DNA of 64,000 bases from positions 442,041 through 506,040 of the forward strand of contig NZ_MU158691.1 in assembly GCF_015209965.1 (NCBI RefSeq), written 5' to 3'. The notes beneath the pieces were generated by a model. It made no database searches, had not been told where the DNA came from, and was given only the letters and a program-made list of their open reading frames with translations. This DNA comes from Sphingobacterium pedocola (GTDB lineage Bacteria > Bacteroidota > Bacteroidia > Sphingobacteriales > Sphingobacteriaceae). Shown here piece by piece: positions 52,836-61,012 of the stretch. The stretch's first letter is position 1; each line of letters opens with the position of its first letter. The position numbers were made by a program, and so were the translations under genes.

Positions 52836-53915
52836 ATGATATCTCTTAAAAATAAGGCACTAATAAAAGACTATCAAACGCCGTCCATACAACATAAAGG
52901 ACTAGTCGTCGAGCAGTTGGAAATGATATATGAAGAAAACTGGTTTAATATATGGGTACCGCGAAATTATGGCGGATTGGAGCTCAGCCTCGTTGAAGGT
53001 TTTTCATTGCTGGAAGAATTAGCTTATCTGGATGGGGGATTGGGATGGACGGTTACACTATGTTCTGGAGCCAATATGTTTGCCGGATACCTGGAACCGG
53101 GCAATGCTAAAGCAATATTTTCGCAGCGGAAGGTATGTTGGGGAGGCAGCGGACGGGTAGGAGGAGTAGCTAATCTTAGGCAAGGCATGTATGAAATTAG
53201 CGGAGAATGGCAATATGCTACGGGAGCACCGCATCTTACGCATTTCACCTTAAATTGTTTTATCCTTGAGGATGGTGTGCCGCAATTGGATGATGAACAG
53301 AATCCGGTTGTACGCTCGTTCTTCGTGGAGCGGGACAGTGTTTTGATTCATTACGATTGGGATACCATCGGATTGGAATGCACAGCCAGCCATAGTTTTT
53401 CCATAGCTAAATTAGTGGTGCCTGTATCAAACTCTTTTACGATTTCGCCTGCGCACCGTCTTTCATCGGGCCACTTATATAATTATCCTTTCTTGCCGTT
53501 TGCAGAAATCACCTTATTGGCCAACTATGCGGGAATGTACCGTAGATTTTTGGATTTAATGGAGAAGTATTTTTTTGAAAAATCAAAAAGTGACGCCTGG
53601 GCAGATAAATATGCTAAGAATCGCTTTAAGCTGATCGATCGTAAGCGTACGTATTTAGAGCAGGAAATGCATATCGTACGGGAACTTACCGTTGAATCGT
53701 GGGAGAATGTTATAGAGGATCCTGTTTTGAATGAACATATTTTTGATCAGATCCATTTGAAATCACATGCAATCGTAAGCGAGATTAGAAGCAGTGTGGT
53801 GGAATTGTACCCCTTGGCGGGAATTTACGCGGCCCAACGGGACAGCGAGTTGAATATCGTATTTCGGAATTTATTTACGGCCAGTCAACATAGTTTGTTA
53901 AATATAGAAGATTAA
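52836..53915 (+). CDS. Acyl-CoA dehydrogenase-fold flavoprotein
   Basis: This 359-residue protein has the acyl-CoA dehydrogenase fold: N-terminal helices with NIWVPRNYGGLELSLVEGFSL, then LDGGLGWTVTLCSGA, and a middle beta domain (VCWGGSGRVGGVANLRQGMY). It is closest in look to the type-2/HpaB-like monooxygenase branch, which uses reduced flavin instead of acyl-CoA. It lies 6 nt after pnuT, so it should share TPP control. Its stop lies inside a hairpin shared with the convergent Y4yA-type gene. Confidence 0.82.
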   Translation: MISLKNKALIKDYQTPSIQHKGLVVEQLEMIYEENWFNIWVPRNYGGLELSLVEGFSLLEELAYLDGGLGWTVTLCSGANMFAGYLEPGNAKAIFSQRKVCWGGSGRVGGVANLRQGMYEISGEWQYATGAPHLTHFTLNCFILEDGVPQLDDEQNPVVRSFFVERDSVLIHYDWDTIGLECTASHSFSIAKLVVPVSNSFTISPAHRLSSGHLYNYPFLPFAEITLLANYAGMYRRFLDLMEKYFFEKSKSDAWADKYAKNRFKLIDRKRTYLEQEMHIVRELTVESWENVIEDPVLNEHIFDQIHLKSHAIVSEIRSSVVELYPLAGIYAAQRDSELNIVFRNLFTASQHSLLNIED

Positions 53916-53933
53916 CCGTCGTTAATCTTCTAT
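53904..53933. terminator. Shared 3'-end hairpin of two convergent genes
   Basis: ATAGAAGATTAAC and its exact complement (13 bp) enclose CGTC. It covers the last three codons and stop of both genes, so each protein ends Ile-Glu-Asp. Confidence 0.75.
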
Positions 53934-55334
53934 CAGGTGCTGTTTGTCTGCATCGTACACTAAGTTTGTGGCTAGCTCAAATAGATGCGCTTCAGACTCA
54001 TAAAAATGCATCATATAGCCCGCCGTGTTGACGAATAAAATTAAATCGCCAACCTGAGGGAATGTGTTGAATTTAATCTTACGCTTTAGAATAAATTCCT
54101 GTTCTAAGCAATAGGCGCCAACTAAATACCCATAATATTCTTCTTCCTCGCTGTGCGCTGCCGTTGAAAGATGGATCGGATCTGACAAGAAATCTGCGCT
54201 TGAACTCCTCAATTGCGTGCGGTTCATTTCTAATCCGATCAATAGCTCACCATTGGTATCGGGTTTTCGAAAGGCTACTTTCGCAACCGTAATGCCTGCC
54301 TGGTCGAGTGTGCTACGACCTGGTTCTATCCTAATTTCTATGCTACGGTCGTGAATGAGTTGATGTATGGGAATACCGTCGCTATTTTTATATACTAAGA
54401 TTTCTTCTAAAAACTGTGCCTTGTTTACCTCATTGTAATAGGGGTATACAGCAGGTTCTCCATAGATACGTCCGTCCAAAATGGTCATTCCAAGTGGATC
54501 CCGGTCATAGGTGACTGCAGAGCGTTGGTGGAGTACCGACGATTTTAATTCTGCTATAAATAAATCCCACTCTTGCCGGGAGGATAAGTAGTTGATCAGG
54601 TAGCCTCCGCCTATATCGATGACCTGCGTGTCGATGCCTTCGGTGCGAAGGCTATCACTTAATACAAGGCATTGAAGCAACGCTTCTGCACGCTGGGGAA
54701 TGGAGTAACCGTTTAAATGAAAATGAAGTCCAATGTAATTAAATCGGGGGAATAGGGAAGCTAAGGTTTGACTAATCAAGTCTTTTGCGATATCGATAGC
54801 AAAGCCAAATCTGCTCTGCATCTGATGTCCCATAAATTCAAATCCACTTACCCGTACCAATATCTGGGCCTGGGTATTCAGTTTTTCACAGGTCTCATGG
54901 ATAAGATTACATTCATCTATATTATCGATGGTAATAGGTATTTGATTTTTGATGGCTAATTCAAGAAGTCTGCTGTTTTTTACAGCGGCTGTAAGCACAA
55001 TCTGAGTTGCGGGAACCCCTTCGTGTAAGACCTGATCTAATTCGCGGAAACTAGCGGTATCTATTCCGGCACCAATCCGTTTGGCGGATTTCACAAAAGC
55101 GAGTGCCTTATTCGCTTTCCTGGCGAAAAATACCTGATGTTTGAGTTCGTATTTTTGAAAGACACTTTTAAATCCGGCTATGTTTTCTTCGAAACTGCGT
55201 ACATCATGGATATTAATTGGAGAATGATGGTGTGCTATCGCCTCGTTTAATAATTTCTTATTACGCACGATCTCGTGTACCCAGGGTGCGGTTATCGGTG
55301 TTAACGGGGTGTGTTTATCGGCTGCTGTGTTCAT
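53922..55334 (-). CDS. Y4yA family type III PLP-dependent decarboxylase-like enzyme
   Basis: This 470-residue enzyme has the alanine-racemase/decarboxylase fold of DapDC, ornithine decarboxylases and SbnH. The PLP lysine is in QVFFARKANKALAFVK. GAGIDTASFRELDQVL, the Gly-rich VIDIGGGYLINY and the PLP phosphate region RIEPGRSTLDQAG are clear. It is a distinct branch named after rhizobial Y4yA, of unknown substrate. It overlaps the FAD/NAD(P)-binding gene by 20 nt. In staphyloferrin B synthesis the related SbnH decarboxylates a citryl-diaminopropionate intermediate, a hint only. Confidence 0.87.
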   Translation of the reverse strand: MNTAADKHTPLTPITAPWVHEIVRNKKLLNEAIAHHHSPINIHDVRSFEENIAGFKSVFQKYELKHQVFFARKANKALAFVKSAKRIGAGIDTASFRELDQVLHEGVPATQIVLTAAVKNSRLLELAIKNQIPITIDNIDECNLIHETCEKLNTQAQILVRVSGFEFMGHQMQSRFGFAIDIAKDLISQTLASLFPRFNYIGLHFHLNGYSIPQRAEALLQCLVLSDSLRTEGIDTQVIDIGGGYLINYLSSRQEWDLFIAELKSSVLHQRSAVTYDRDPLGMTILDGRIYGEPAVYPYYNEVNKAQFLEEILVYKNSDGIPIHQLIHDRSIEIRIEPGRSTLDQAGITVAKVAFRKPDTNGELLIGLEMNRTQLRSSSADFLSDPIHLSTAAHSEEEEYYGYLVGAYCLEQEFILKRKIKFNTFPQVGDLILFVNTAGYMMHFYESEAHLFELATNLVYDADKQHLIED

Positions 55335-57126
55335 ATTCTTTTTCGTACTTGATGGTGACTAAATTAGCAATCTTCTGTGCCCAGGTATTACCAAAATTAT
55401 ATGATTTGCGAGAAAGGGTGTCATTATCCAGTACATTGCCCTCGGTGGGCGTTCCGTACACATATATCATTGATTTTTCTTTTCCGGCAAGTCTTCCGTC
55501 TGGATGGATCGCTATAGATCCAGTGCGGTAATTATCGTTGATAAGCTCCTTTGCCAATCCGCTTTTAAATAGATTACTGTACAAAGGATGATTGCCTTGG
55601 GTCAAATTAGGCTTGGCAATGCGACCATCGATATGGTAGTTAAACGTCTTTGTATAGTAACCGTTGGTAAGTTGTAAACCCTCCGTATTGAATTGTACAG
55701 TAGGAAGCGTACCAAATTTGCTTCGGATGTATCCTGCTTTTAGCAATGCGTGTATCTTTTTACTGTTTGTTGTTGGAGGACCGAAACTAAGTCTATTCAT
55801 ATTGCCTATCCAGTGCTTGTCAAAATATTCTTGGGATTTGCCATCCATTCCAGAAAAGTTATAAACTTTCGTCATTTGAAGGAGGCATGCCCGGCAAGCG
55901 TGTACGGCAAGCATCAGCGGACTTTTGGAAATCCCTCTGTCGGCTTCTTCTTGAATATAGCGGGTATGGTCTACCATGTACTGGTGATAGTCCTCAAGCT
56001 GCGTGCCACTGATGTATTTGTTGGGAAAGAAGAGCCTATCGATTACTTCCATTTCTGTTAGGCCGTCATCCTCACGTGCCAGTCTGTTATAGGCATATTG
56101 AATTTCTTTCTTCAGGATCGGCAAAATATCTTTCTTAAAGGATATCTTATTCTCTGGACTGCGCTTTTGTATACTTTCTAAGTACTCATCTGTAAAAAAC
56201 AACAGCTCATATTGTTCTTCGGGTAACATTCCACTGCGTGGCACCATCGTTAAATTGTTTCTGGAGTAGGGATAAAGCAAAGGTTCTCTTCCCGAAGGGA
56301 TGTAGACAAGCTCATTATTATGGGCCTCAAAACGTCCGCCGCGGCCTTCGGTAAGGTGAAGTGCCACATCTGTAAACGTAAGTCCGTATCCTTGTATAGC
56401 TACTTCTGCTTGATCAGGTATGCGATCTAAATCGCGGATCGGATAGGCGGAATTAAAACAGGTGACGTGGGGATATTGCCGAGCACGATCTAAATATGGG
56501 TTAATGTAACTGTTTCCCGTAACTAGCATAACCGACTGGTAAACAAATGGAAATATTTCTTCATCGCTGTGTAATCTATAGGTAGCACCTAACTCCGTGA
56601 TATTGTTAATTTGCTGGGTAATCAGACGGATTGATATTTTTTCAGGAGCAGCATGCAATACCTGTTGGAAGCAGTCTATCAAATAATAGCCCACCAGTTC
56701 GCGTGAAGCAAAATCCCGGGGGTTAACTTCAGGGCTGTGCGAAACTTTATTGCACTTGATCCAATCTGTCAGATCCAATCGTTTTTGTACGATTTGAGGT
56801 GCTGGCTGTACTTCCCATGCGTCGATGTTGCCGATTGCATAGTTGATGAGTAAGTTGTCGGGTTGATCGGGACGATAGTTTTGGCCACATGCAAAAAAGG
56901 AATTGCTGTTGAAAACATGAATTTCCAGCTCTGTAGTCATATCCACATCTTTTAGGGTTGCTAAAAGTCGTTCCAGTGCATAAAATCCCTTGGGCCCTCC
57001 ACCTATTATAGCGATATGGATTGTTTCATCATGTGTATTTATATTATTGATATCAAGTGTCTTATAAATTGTTTTTTTCTCTGATTGTAAGACATGTTTT
57101 GCAATATGTTCTGATCGCCAAATCAT
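55315..57126 (-). CDS. FAD/NAD(P)-binding protein, large NAD_binding_9 type
   Basis: This 603-residue cytosolic protein starts at 57126 so that its ATG overlaps the upstream TGA (ATGA). The N-terminal fold has HIAIIGGGPKGFYALERLLA and a second strand ELEIHVFNS, with CGQNYRPDQPDNLLINYAIG. QVEVAIQGYGLTFTDVALHL-like sequence (here AEVAIQGYGLTFTDVALHL) marks a second nucleotide site. The C-terminal 250 residues are helical and unassigned. It resembles COG4529/YdhS-type proteins, whose chemistry is unknown. In context it could oxidise or N-hydroxylate the diaminopropionate intermediate. Confidence 0.82.
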   Translation of the reverse strand: MIWRSEHIAKHVLQSEKKTIYKTLDINNINTHDETIHIAIIGGGPKGFYALERLLATLKDVDMTTELEIHVFNSNSFFACGQNYRPDQPDNLLINYAIGNIDAWEVQPAPQIVQKRLDLTDWIKCNKVSHSPEVNPRDFASRELVGYYLIDCFQQVLHAAPEKISIRLITQQINNITELGATYRLHSDEEIFPFVYQSVMLVTGNSYINPYLDRARQYPHVTCFNSAYPIRDLDRIPDQAEVAIQGYGLTFTDVALHLTEGRGGRFEAHNNELVYIPSGREPLLYPYSRNNLTMVPRSGMLPEEQYELLFFTDEYLESIQKRSPENKISFKKDILPILKKEIQYAYNRLAREDDGLTEMEVIDRLFFPNKYISGTQLEDYHQYMVDHTRYIQEEADRGISKSPLMLAVHACRACLLQMTKVYNFSGMDGKSQEYFDKHWIGNMNRLSFGPPTTNSKKIHALLKAGYIRSKFGTLPTVQFNTEGLQLTNGYYTKTFNYHIDGRIAKPNLTQGNHPLYSNLFKSGLAKELINDNYRTGSIAIHPDGRLAGKEKSMIYVYGTPTEGNVLDNDTLSRKSYNFGNTWAQKIANLVTIKYEKEYEHSSR

Positions 57127-58103
57127 ACATTTTTTATTTTTACGGTATGGGGGAAATAGCGACTTATCCATTCCTTATTATATATTGTATCGAGGTATCT
57201 TTCGCCTCGATCAGCGAATATGCCGACAACCGATGCTTTTCGCTCGATTTTGTTTGCTATTTTTTCAATAGCGGAAATGATCGCACCGGAGGAGCCTCCT
57301 GCTAGAATACTTTCTTTTTTTAGGAGTTCATGACATCCGGTAATGCATTCTTCATCGTGGATGTGTATCACCTGATCTATCAAATTCTGATCTAGAAAAT
57401 GTGAATGTTGACTGGATCCCATTCCTGGAATACGGCGTAACTGCGGTATATCATCAAAAATTACCGATCCGACGGAGTCTACTGCTATTACTTTTGTTTT
57501 TGCTTTTTGACGATGCAGTTCTTTCGCAAATCCCATTAAGGTACCGCAGGTGCTCGTGGGAATCAATATATAGTCGGGAAAGTAACCTAGGGATTCGTGA
57601 ATTTCATTTACAGTATGTCGATGAGCGAGGGGATTGTCGTGATTGTGATATTGGTTGGGGTTGAAAGAGTTGGGGTATTTAGCCAATAATTCTTCTACCT
57701 TTTTCAAGCGGGTTTTGAGGTATCCTCCCTTGCCATCATGTTCGGTGACAACGACAAATTCAGCGCCATATGTTTCCAATAACCTAGTGGCCTGAGCATT
57801 GATATGAGGGTCTACCACCAGTATCAATTTCAGTCCATAATATAAACAGACCTGTGCTAAACCAATCCCCATATTACCGGAGGTGGATTCAATAATCACC
57901 GTATCACTGCTTATTTTTCCTTCCTGGAATGCATGTGTAATTATTCGGTAAGATGTCCTGTCTTTAATGCTTCCCCCAGGGTTCTGCATCTCCATTTTAC
58001 CGTAAAAGTCGAAATTGTATTCTGCAAATATATTTTCTAAATGTACTAAAGGTGTGTTTCCAATTAGGGATAGTATCCCTTCCATCGTCTTATTTTTGAT
58101 CAT
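57123..58103 (-). CDS. sbnA: SbnA-like 2,3-diaminopropionate biosynthesis synthase
   Basis: This 326-residue PLP enzyme belongs to the cysteine-synthase fold but carries SbnA-type signatures. NPGGSIKDRTSYR holds the PLP lysine, ESTSGNMGIGLA is the phosphate loop (SbnA has ESTSGNLGIA), and DPHINAQATRLLETYGA, HDGKGGYLKTRLKKVEELL and AVDSVGSVIFDD track SbnA rather than CysK. SbnA joins O-phosphoserine and glutamate to give the precursor of L-2,3-diaminopropionate. First gene of the three-gene operon, overlapping the next by 4 nt. No SbnB-like dehydrogenase is next to it. Confidence 0.88.
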   Translation of the reverse strand: MIKNKTMEGILSLIGNTPLVHLENIFAEYNFDFYGKMEMQNPGGSIKDRTSYRIITHAFQEGKISSDTVIIESTSGNMGIGLAQVCLYYGLKLILVVDPHINAQATRLLETYGAEFVVVTEHDGKGGYLKTRLKKVEELLAKYPNSFNPNQYHNHDNPLAHRHTVNEIHESLGYFPDYILIPTSTCGTLMGFAKELHRQKAKTKVIAVDSVGSVIFDDIPQLRRIPGMGSSQHSHFLDQNLIDQVIHIHDEECITGCHELLKKESILAGGSSGAIISAIEKIANKIERKASVVGIFADRGERYLDTIYNKEWISRYFPHTVKIKNV

Positions 58104-58104
58104 A

Positions 58105-58129
58105 TATTAAGTGCTAATGCTACTTAATA
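58105..58129. promoter_or_regulatory. Inverted repeat before the sbnA-like gene, candidate operator
   Basis: TATTAAGT (58105-58112) and ACTTAATA (58122-58129) are perfect 8-bp complements, 9 nt apart. They begin 1 bp upstream of the start codon. A repressor here would block translation or transcription directly. It is not a Fur box. Confidence 0.45.
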
Positions 58130-58252
58130 ACAATTTGAGAGTAGGTTTTGTTTCGCTGGCTAGTACGCGCTTATAGTGTATCGTTTGAGGGCGTAATACA
58201 TTTGGTTTTGAATGTATAGCATTCTGACGGTAGGGTTCAGTGTAAAAAAAAG

Positions 58253-58673
58253 GAAGGTTTATTTTAATTAGTTTGTCGCTCGCCGCGACGGGGCTTTCTT
58301 TATTCCTTGATGAATAAAGAAACAAAGAAATCAAGACTTGGTCAATGTTACGCTAAAAGCTTTTGGATTTACTAAACAGCTCCAAGCCGTTTCACTTGGG
58401 GGATCTGTTCTTAACGCAAATCCAAAAGCTTTCTTAACGCTACATCGACCTAGGTCGTCCTTTTCGGTTCAGCGGAAGTATAAAATAATATTTAAGGATA
58501 AAGCACGATCCTTTCATACCCGACAAATGTCGCCTTGGCGGGTCGACAATAGCAGGAATGGTGCACCGTCGTGTCGAGCCGGCACAGCGACGAGTTTTGG
58601 ACACTTTTGCGGTCAAAAGTGTCGACCTGTCGCGGTCCAAGCGACAAAAGAAAAATAATTAAAATAAACCTTC
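58253..58673. repeat. TIR-bounded, hairpin-rich dispersed repeat, copy B
   Basis: A 421-bp element has the same 17-18-bp terminal inverted repeat (GAAGGTTTATTTTAATT) as copy A, and a matching body from 58331 on. The left 60-80 bp differ in sequence from copy A but keep the same hairpins: GTCGC/GCGAC near 58275 and CTTGAT/ATCAAG at 58307-58336. The rest of the gap, 58104-58252, has only the inverted repeat near the sbnA-like start. The element ends 8 bp before the LLM oxidoreductase stop codon, so that gene's transcript runs into it. Confidence 0.85.
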
Positions 58674-58681
58674 ATTTTAAC

Positions 58682-59677
58682 CTATTTCGTTAACAACGCA
58701 CGAGCTGTAATATCAAAAGAACGCAGGCGTTTAACATCGTCGAAGATATAATTTGTAGTGATGATCTCATCAACCTGATAACGGGCTATAAAATCTCTTA
58801 CTTCCGAGCGAATATCCTTTTCGGTACCGATAAAGGTACAGGATACCATGCTTTGAACCGCTTGTTCGATTTCAGCTATGCCATCGTAAATGGGTTTCTC
58901 GGTAGGCGGGGATAAGGGCATTCGTCGATTGGTGAGAATGCCAGCAAACATGTTGAATAAACTCGTGGAAAGGTATGTTGCTTCCTCATGCGAATCTGCA
59001 GCTACGATATTTACACAAACCATCGTATATGGTTCGTGTAGCTGTACTGACGGCTTAAAATTCTTTTGATATATTTCGGTGGCCTGGGATAACATGGCAG
59101 GAGCAAAATGAGCCGCAAATGCATAAGGAAGTCCTAATTCTGCAGCGAGATAAGCACTATCCGTGCTAGATCCTAATATATAAATAGGAATATGCTGTCC
59201 CTCCCCCGGAAAAGCACGCACTTTAGCCTGAACATTGTTCTCATCAAAGTACTGTTGAAGTGCCAATACATCATCCTTGAAATAAAACGATGTATTTAGG
59301 TTATTCCGGCGTAAGGCCATCGCGGTCACCTGATCCGTGCCGGGGGCTCTGCCGAGTCCCAGATCGATACGATTGGGATAGATGCTTTCTAATGTGCCAA
59401 ATTGTTCGGCAATGACGAGCGGAGAGTGGTTGGGTAGCATAATTCCACCTGATCCCACCCGGATAGTGCTGGTGTGGCCAGCTACATGCCCTATTAATAC
59501 CGAAGTGGCCGAACTTGCGATATGTGGCATGTTGTGGTGTTCGGCAAACCAGATCCGATGGTATCCTAATTTTTCGATATGTTGGGCGCCGACAACCGAT
59601 CGTTCAATGGCTTCGGTGATGGTACTCCCTTTGCTAACGGTAGCTAATTCTAGTGCGGATAATTTAATATGATTCAT
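58682..59677 (-). CDS. LLM class flavin-dependent oxidoreductase
   Basis: This 331-residue protein has the bacterial luciferase-like (LLM) barrel: IKLSALELATVSKGSTITEA at the N-terminus, GYHRIWFAEHHNMPHIASSA (the FMN/substrate loop with conserved EHHN), and GSGGIMLPNHSPLVIAEQFG. I start at MNHIKLS (59677) rather than an ATG 27 nt upstream. This resembles the MsnO8/YvbT-type branch. Substrate unknown. Not near the LuxE-like gene (9 kb away) in one operon. Confidence 0.9.
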   Translation of the reverse strand: MNHIKLSALELATVSKGSTITEAIERSVVGAQHIEKLGYHRIWFAEHHNMPHIASSATSVLIGHVAGHTSTIRVGSGGIMLPNHSPLVIAEQFGTLESIYPNRIDLGLGRAPGTDQVTAMALRRNNLNTSFYFKDDVLALQQYFDENNVQAKVRAFPGEGQHIPIYILGSSTDSAYLAAELGLPYAFAAHFAPAMLSQATEIYQKNFKPSVQLHEPYTMVCVNIVAADSHEEATYLSTSLFNMFAGILTNRRMPLSPPTEKPIYDGIAEIEQAVQSMVSCTFIGTEKDIRSEVRDFIARYQVDEIITTNYIFDDVKRLRSFDITARALLTK

Positions 59678-59827
59678 ACGTATATTGTTGCTTCTTGAGC
59701 GCAAAAGCCCGATTTGACTTCATAGCTATATGTAATATTCTCTTTTATTAACCTCGATTAGAGAGGTGAATAGTGCATAATTTAAAGATACAATGAATCA
59801 CGATACGTTTTGTAATTTTACTGTCTT

Positions 59828-61012
59828 TTATCGTGTTCGGAGCGCATGTATGACAATGTGATTACCTGTCATATCGGTGGTAAAGTAAAGGAAGTCTTTC
59901 CCCCCGTCTTTTATTTTAAATTTTTTGCGGATATCGGCTACTTTGACCGGGAAATTTTTGGTAGCGACATTTGCTTGATAAATTTCGTTTTTTTTCTTGA
60001 AATTGGAGAGCGTGTATACCTCTTGGATTTCAAATATACGCCCGGGGAAATGGTCTTTTATGTTATCAGCGGTATATAGATGGGTGTGCTGATGCAATTT
60101 ATATAGATCGAAGCGCTTAGCTATGGTTTTGAACGCACCGGCTTTGGTAATGGATACATCTGGGTCATACAGATAGTGTAGTGGATCTGAGGCACGAATT
60201 AATGTTACTTTTTCTTCCTGTATCGTAAATGAATGGCTCTGTAATTGGTCTTGGAAGATTCGTATTGCCGAAACAACCGCTTCTCCTTCATAATTCCGTT
60301 CTTGCACGAATAATAATTCTTTGCAATCTCCATCTACACTGATTACGTATATCCGTTTAATATGCCGCAATTTCTGTAAGGCTGCTGATATGTCCAGTAA
60401 CGGGGATAGTTTGCTAATAATGATATGGGATTTTTGAAAAAATACATTTTGTAGTCCCACAATATTGGGTTCACAGTCTTCCAGTAAAAAAACTTTTGCG
60501 TGGTTCACCCGACGGGAAGGATCGATGAATATATAATCTAGCGAATTATCTTTTTGTTGGTCTACATATGCTACGCCGTCTGTAGCGATACATATCAGAT
60601 TTGGAACACCAAGTTCTATTGCATTCTGCTTTACGATCTCGGATAGGTTCTCATTGAGCTCGCAATGAATGACAACTTCGGCTTCTTGTGCCATGTAACA
60701 GCTATCTACCCCAAACCCACCCGTAATATCGACAACGCGTGCGCCTTTTTTGATAAGGGTTTGTTTTACGAGCGCAGTGTGTTCGGAGGAACATTGTTCA
60801 AGGTTGATCTTATCAGGATAATAAATAGGAGCGGAAAAAGCCCAGGTCGGTAATTTACGAACGCTACGCTGCCAGCCATCGATCTGGGCTGCTAATTCTG
60901 AAGAACTGACATCCGGAAAAGGACTTTTCTTCAAAGCAATAATAGAAGGTGATTTCTCTCTATTTGCTTTGATGAACTGCTGTATATCCTTATCTAAAAT
61001 GCGTTTATTCAT
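59828..61012 (-). CDS. Class I SAM-dependent methyltransferase, THUMP-like domain
   Basis: This 394-residue protein has a central Rossmann methyltransferase core: ARVVDITGGFGVDSCYMAQE (SAM motif I), HCELNENLSEIVKQNA and YIFIDPSRRVNHAKVFLLED. The C-terminal FKIKDGGKDFLYFTTDMTGN belongs to the THUMP-like part. It resembles Bacteroidota PG1098-type proteins, which look like RNA methyltransferases. It overlaps lysC by 8 nt, end of the operon yggS-DUF3298-lysC. Confidence 0.88.
   Translation of the reverse strand: MNKRILDKDIQQFIKANREKSPSIIALKKSPFPDVSSSELAAQIDGWQRSVRKLPTWAFSAPIYYPDKINLEQCSSEHTALVKQTLIKKGARVVDITGGFGVDSCYMAQEAEVVIHCELNENLSEIVKQNAIELGVPNLICIATDGVAYVDQQKDNSLDYIFIDPSRRVNHAKVFLLEDCEPNIVGLQNVFFQKSHIIISKLSPLLDISAALQKLRHIKRIYVISVDGDCKELLFVQERNYEGEAVVSAIRIFQDQLQSHSFTIQEEKVTLIRASDPLHYLYDPDVSITKAGAFKTIAKRFDLYKLHQHTHLYTADNIKDHFPGRIFEIQEVYTLSNFKKKNEIYQANVATKNFPVKVADIRKKFKIKDGGKDFLYFTTDMTGNHIVIHALRTR

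Noticed and set aside
58105..58129. Reading the palindrome before the sbnA-like gene as a Fur box
   Set aside because: It lacks the GATAAT repeats of a Fur site; iron control is not supported.
58338..58658. A 106-codon frame in repeat copy B
   Set aside because: Same reason; copy A has a shift and stops in the matching frame.
48503..59677. LuxE-like and luciferase-like (LLM) genes taken as a lux system
   Set aside because: They are 9 kb apart, there is no luxC or luxD, and the LLM protein is of a common non-luminous type.
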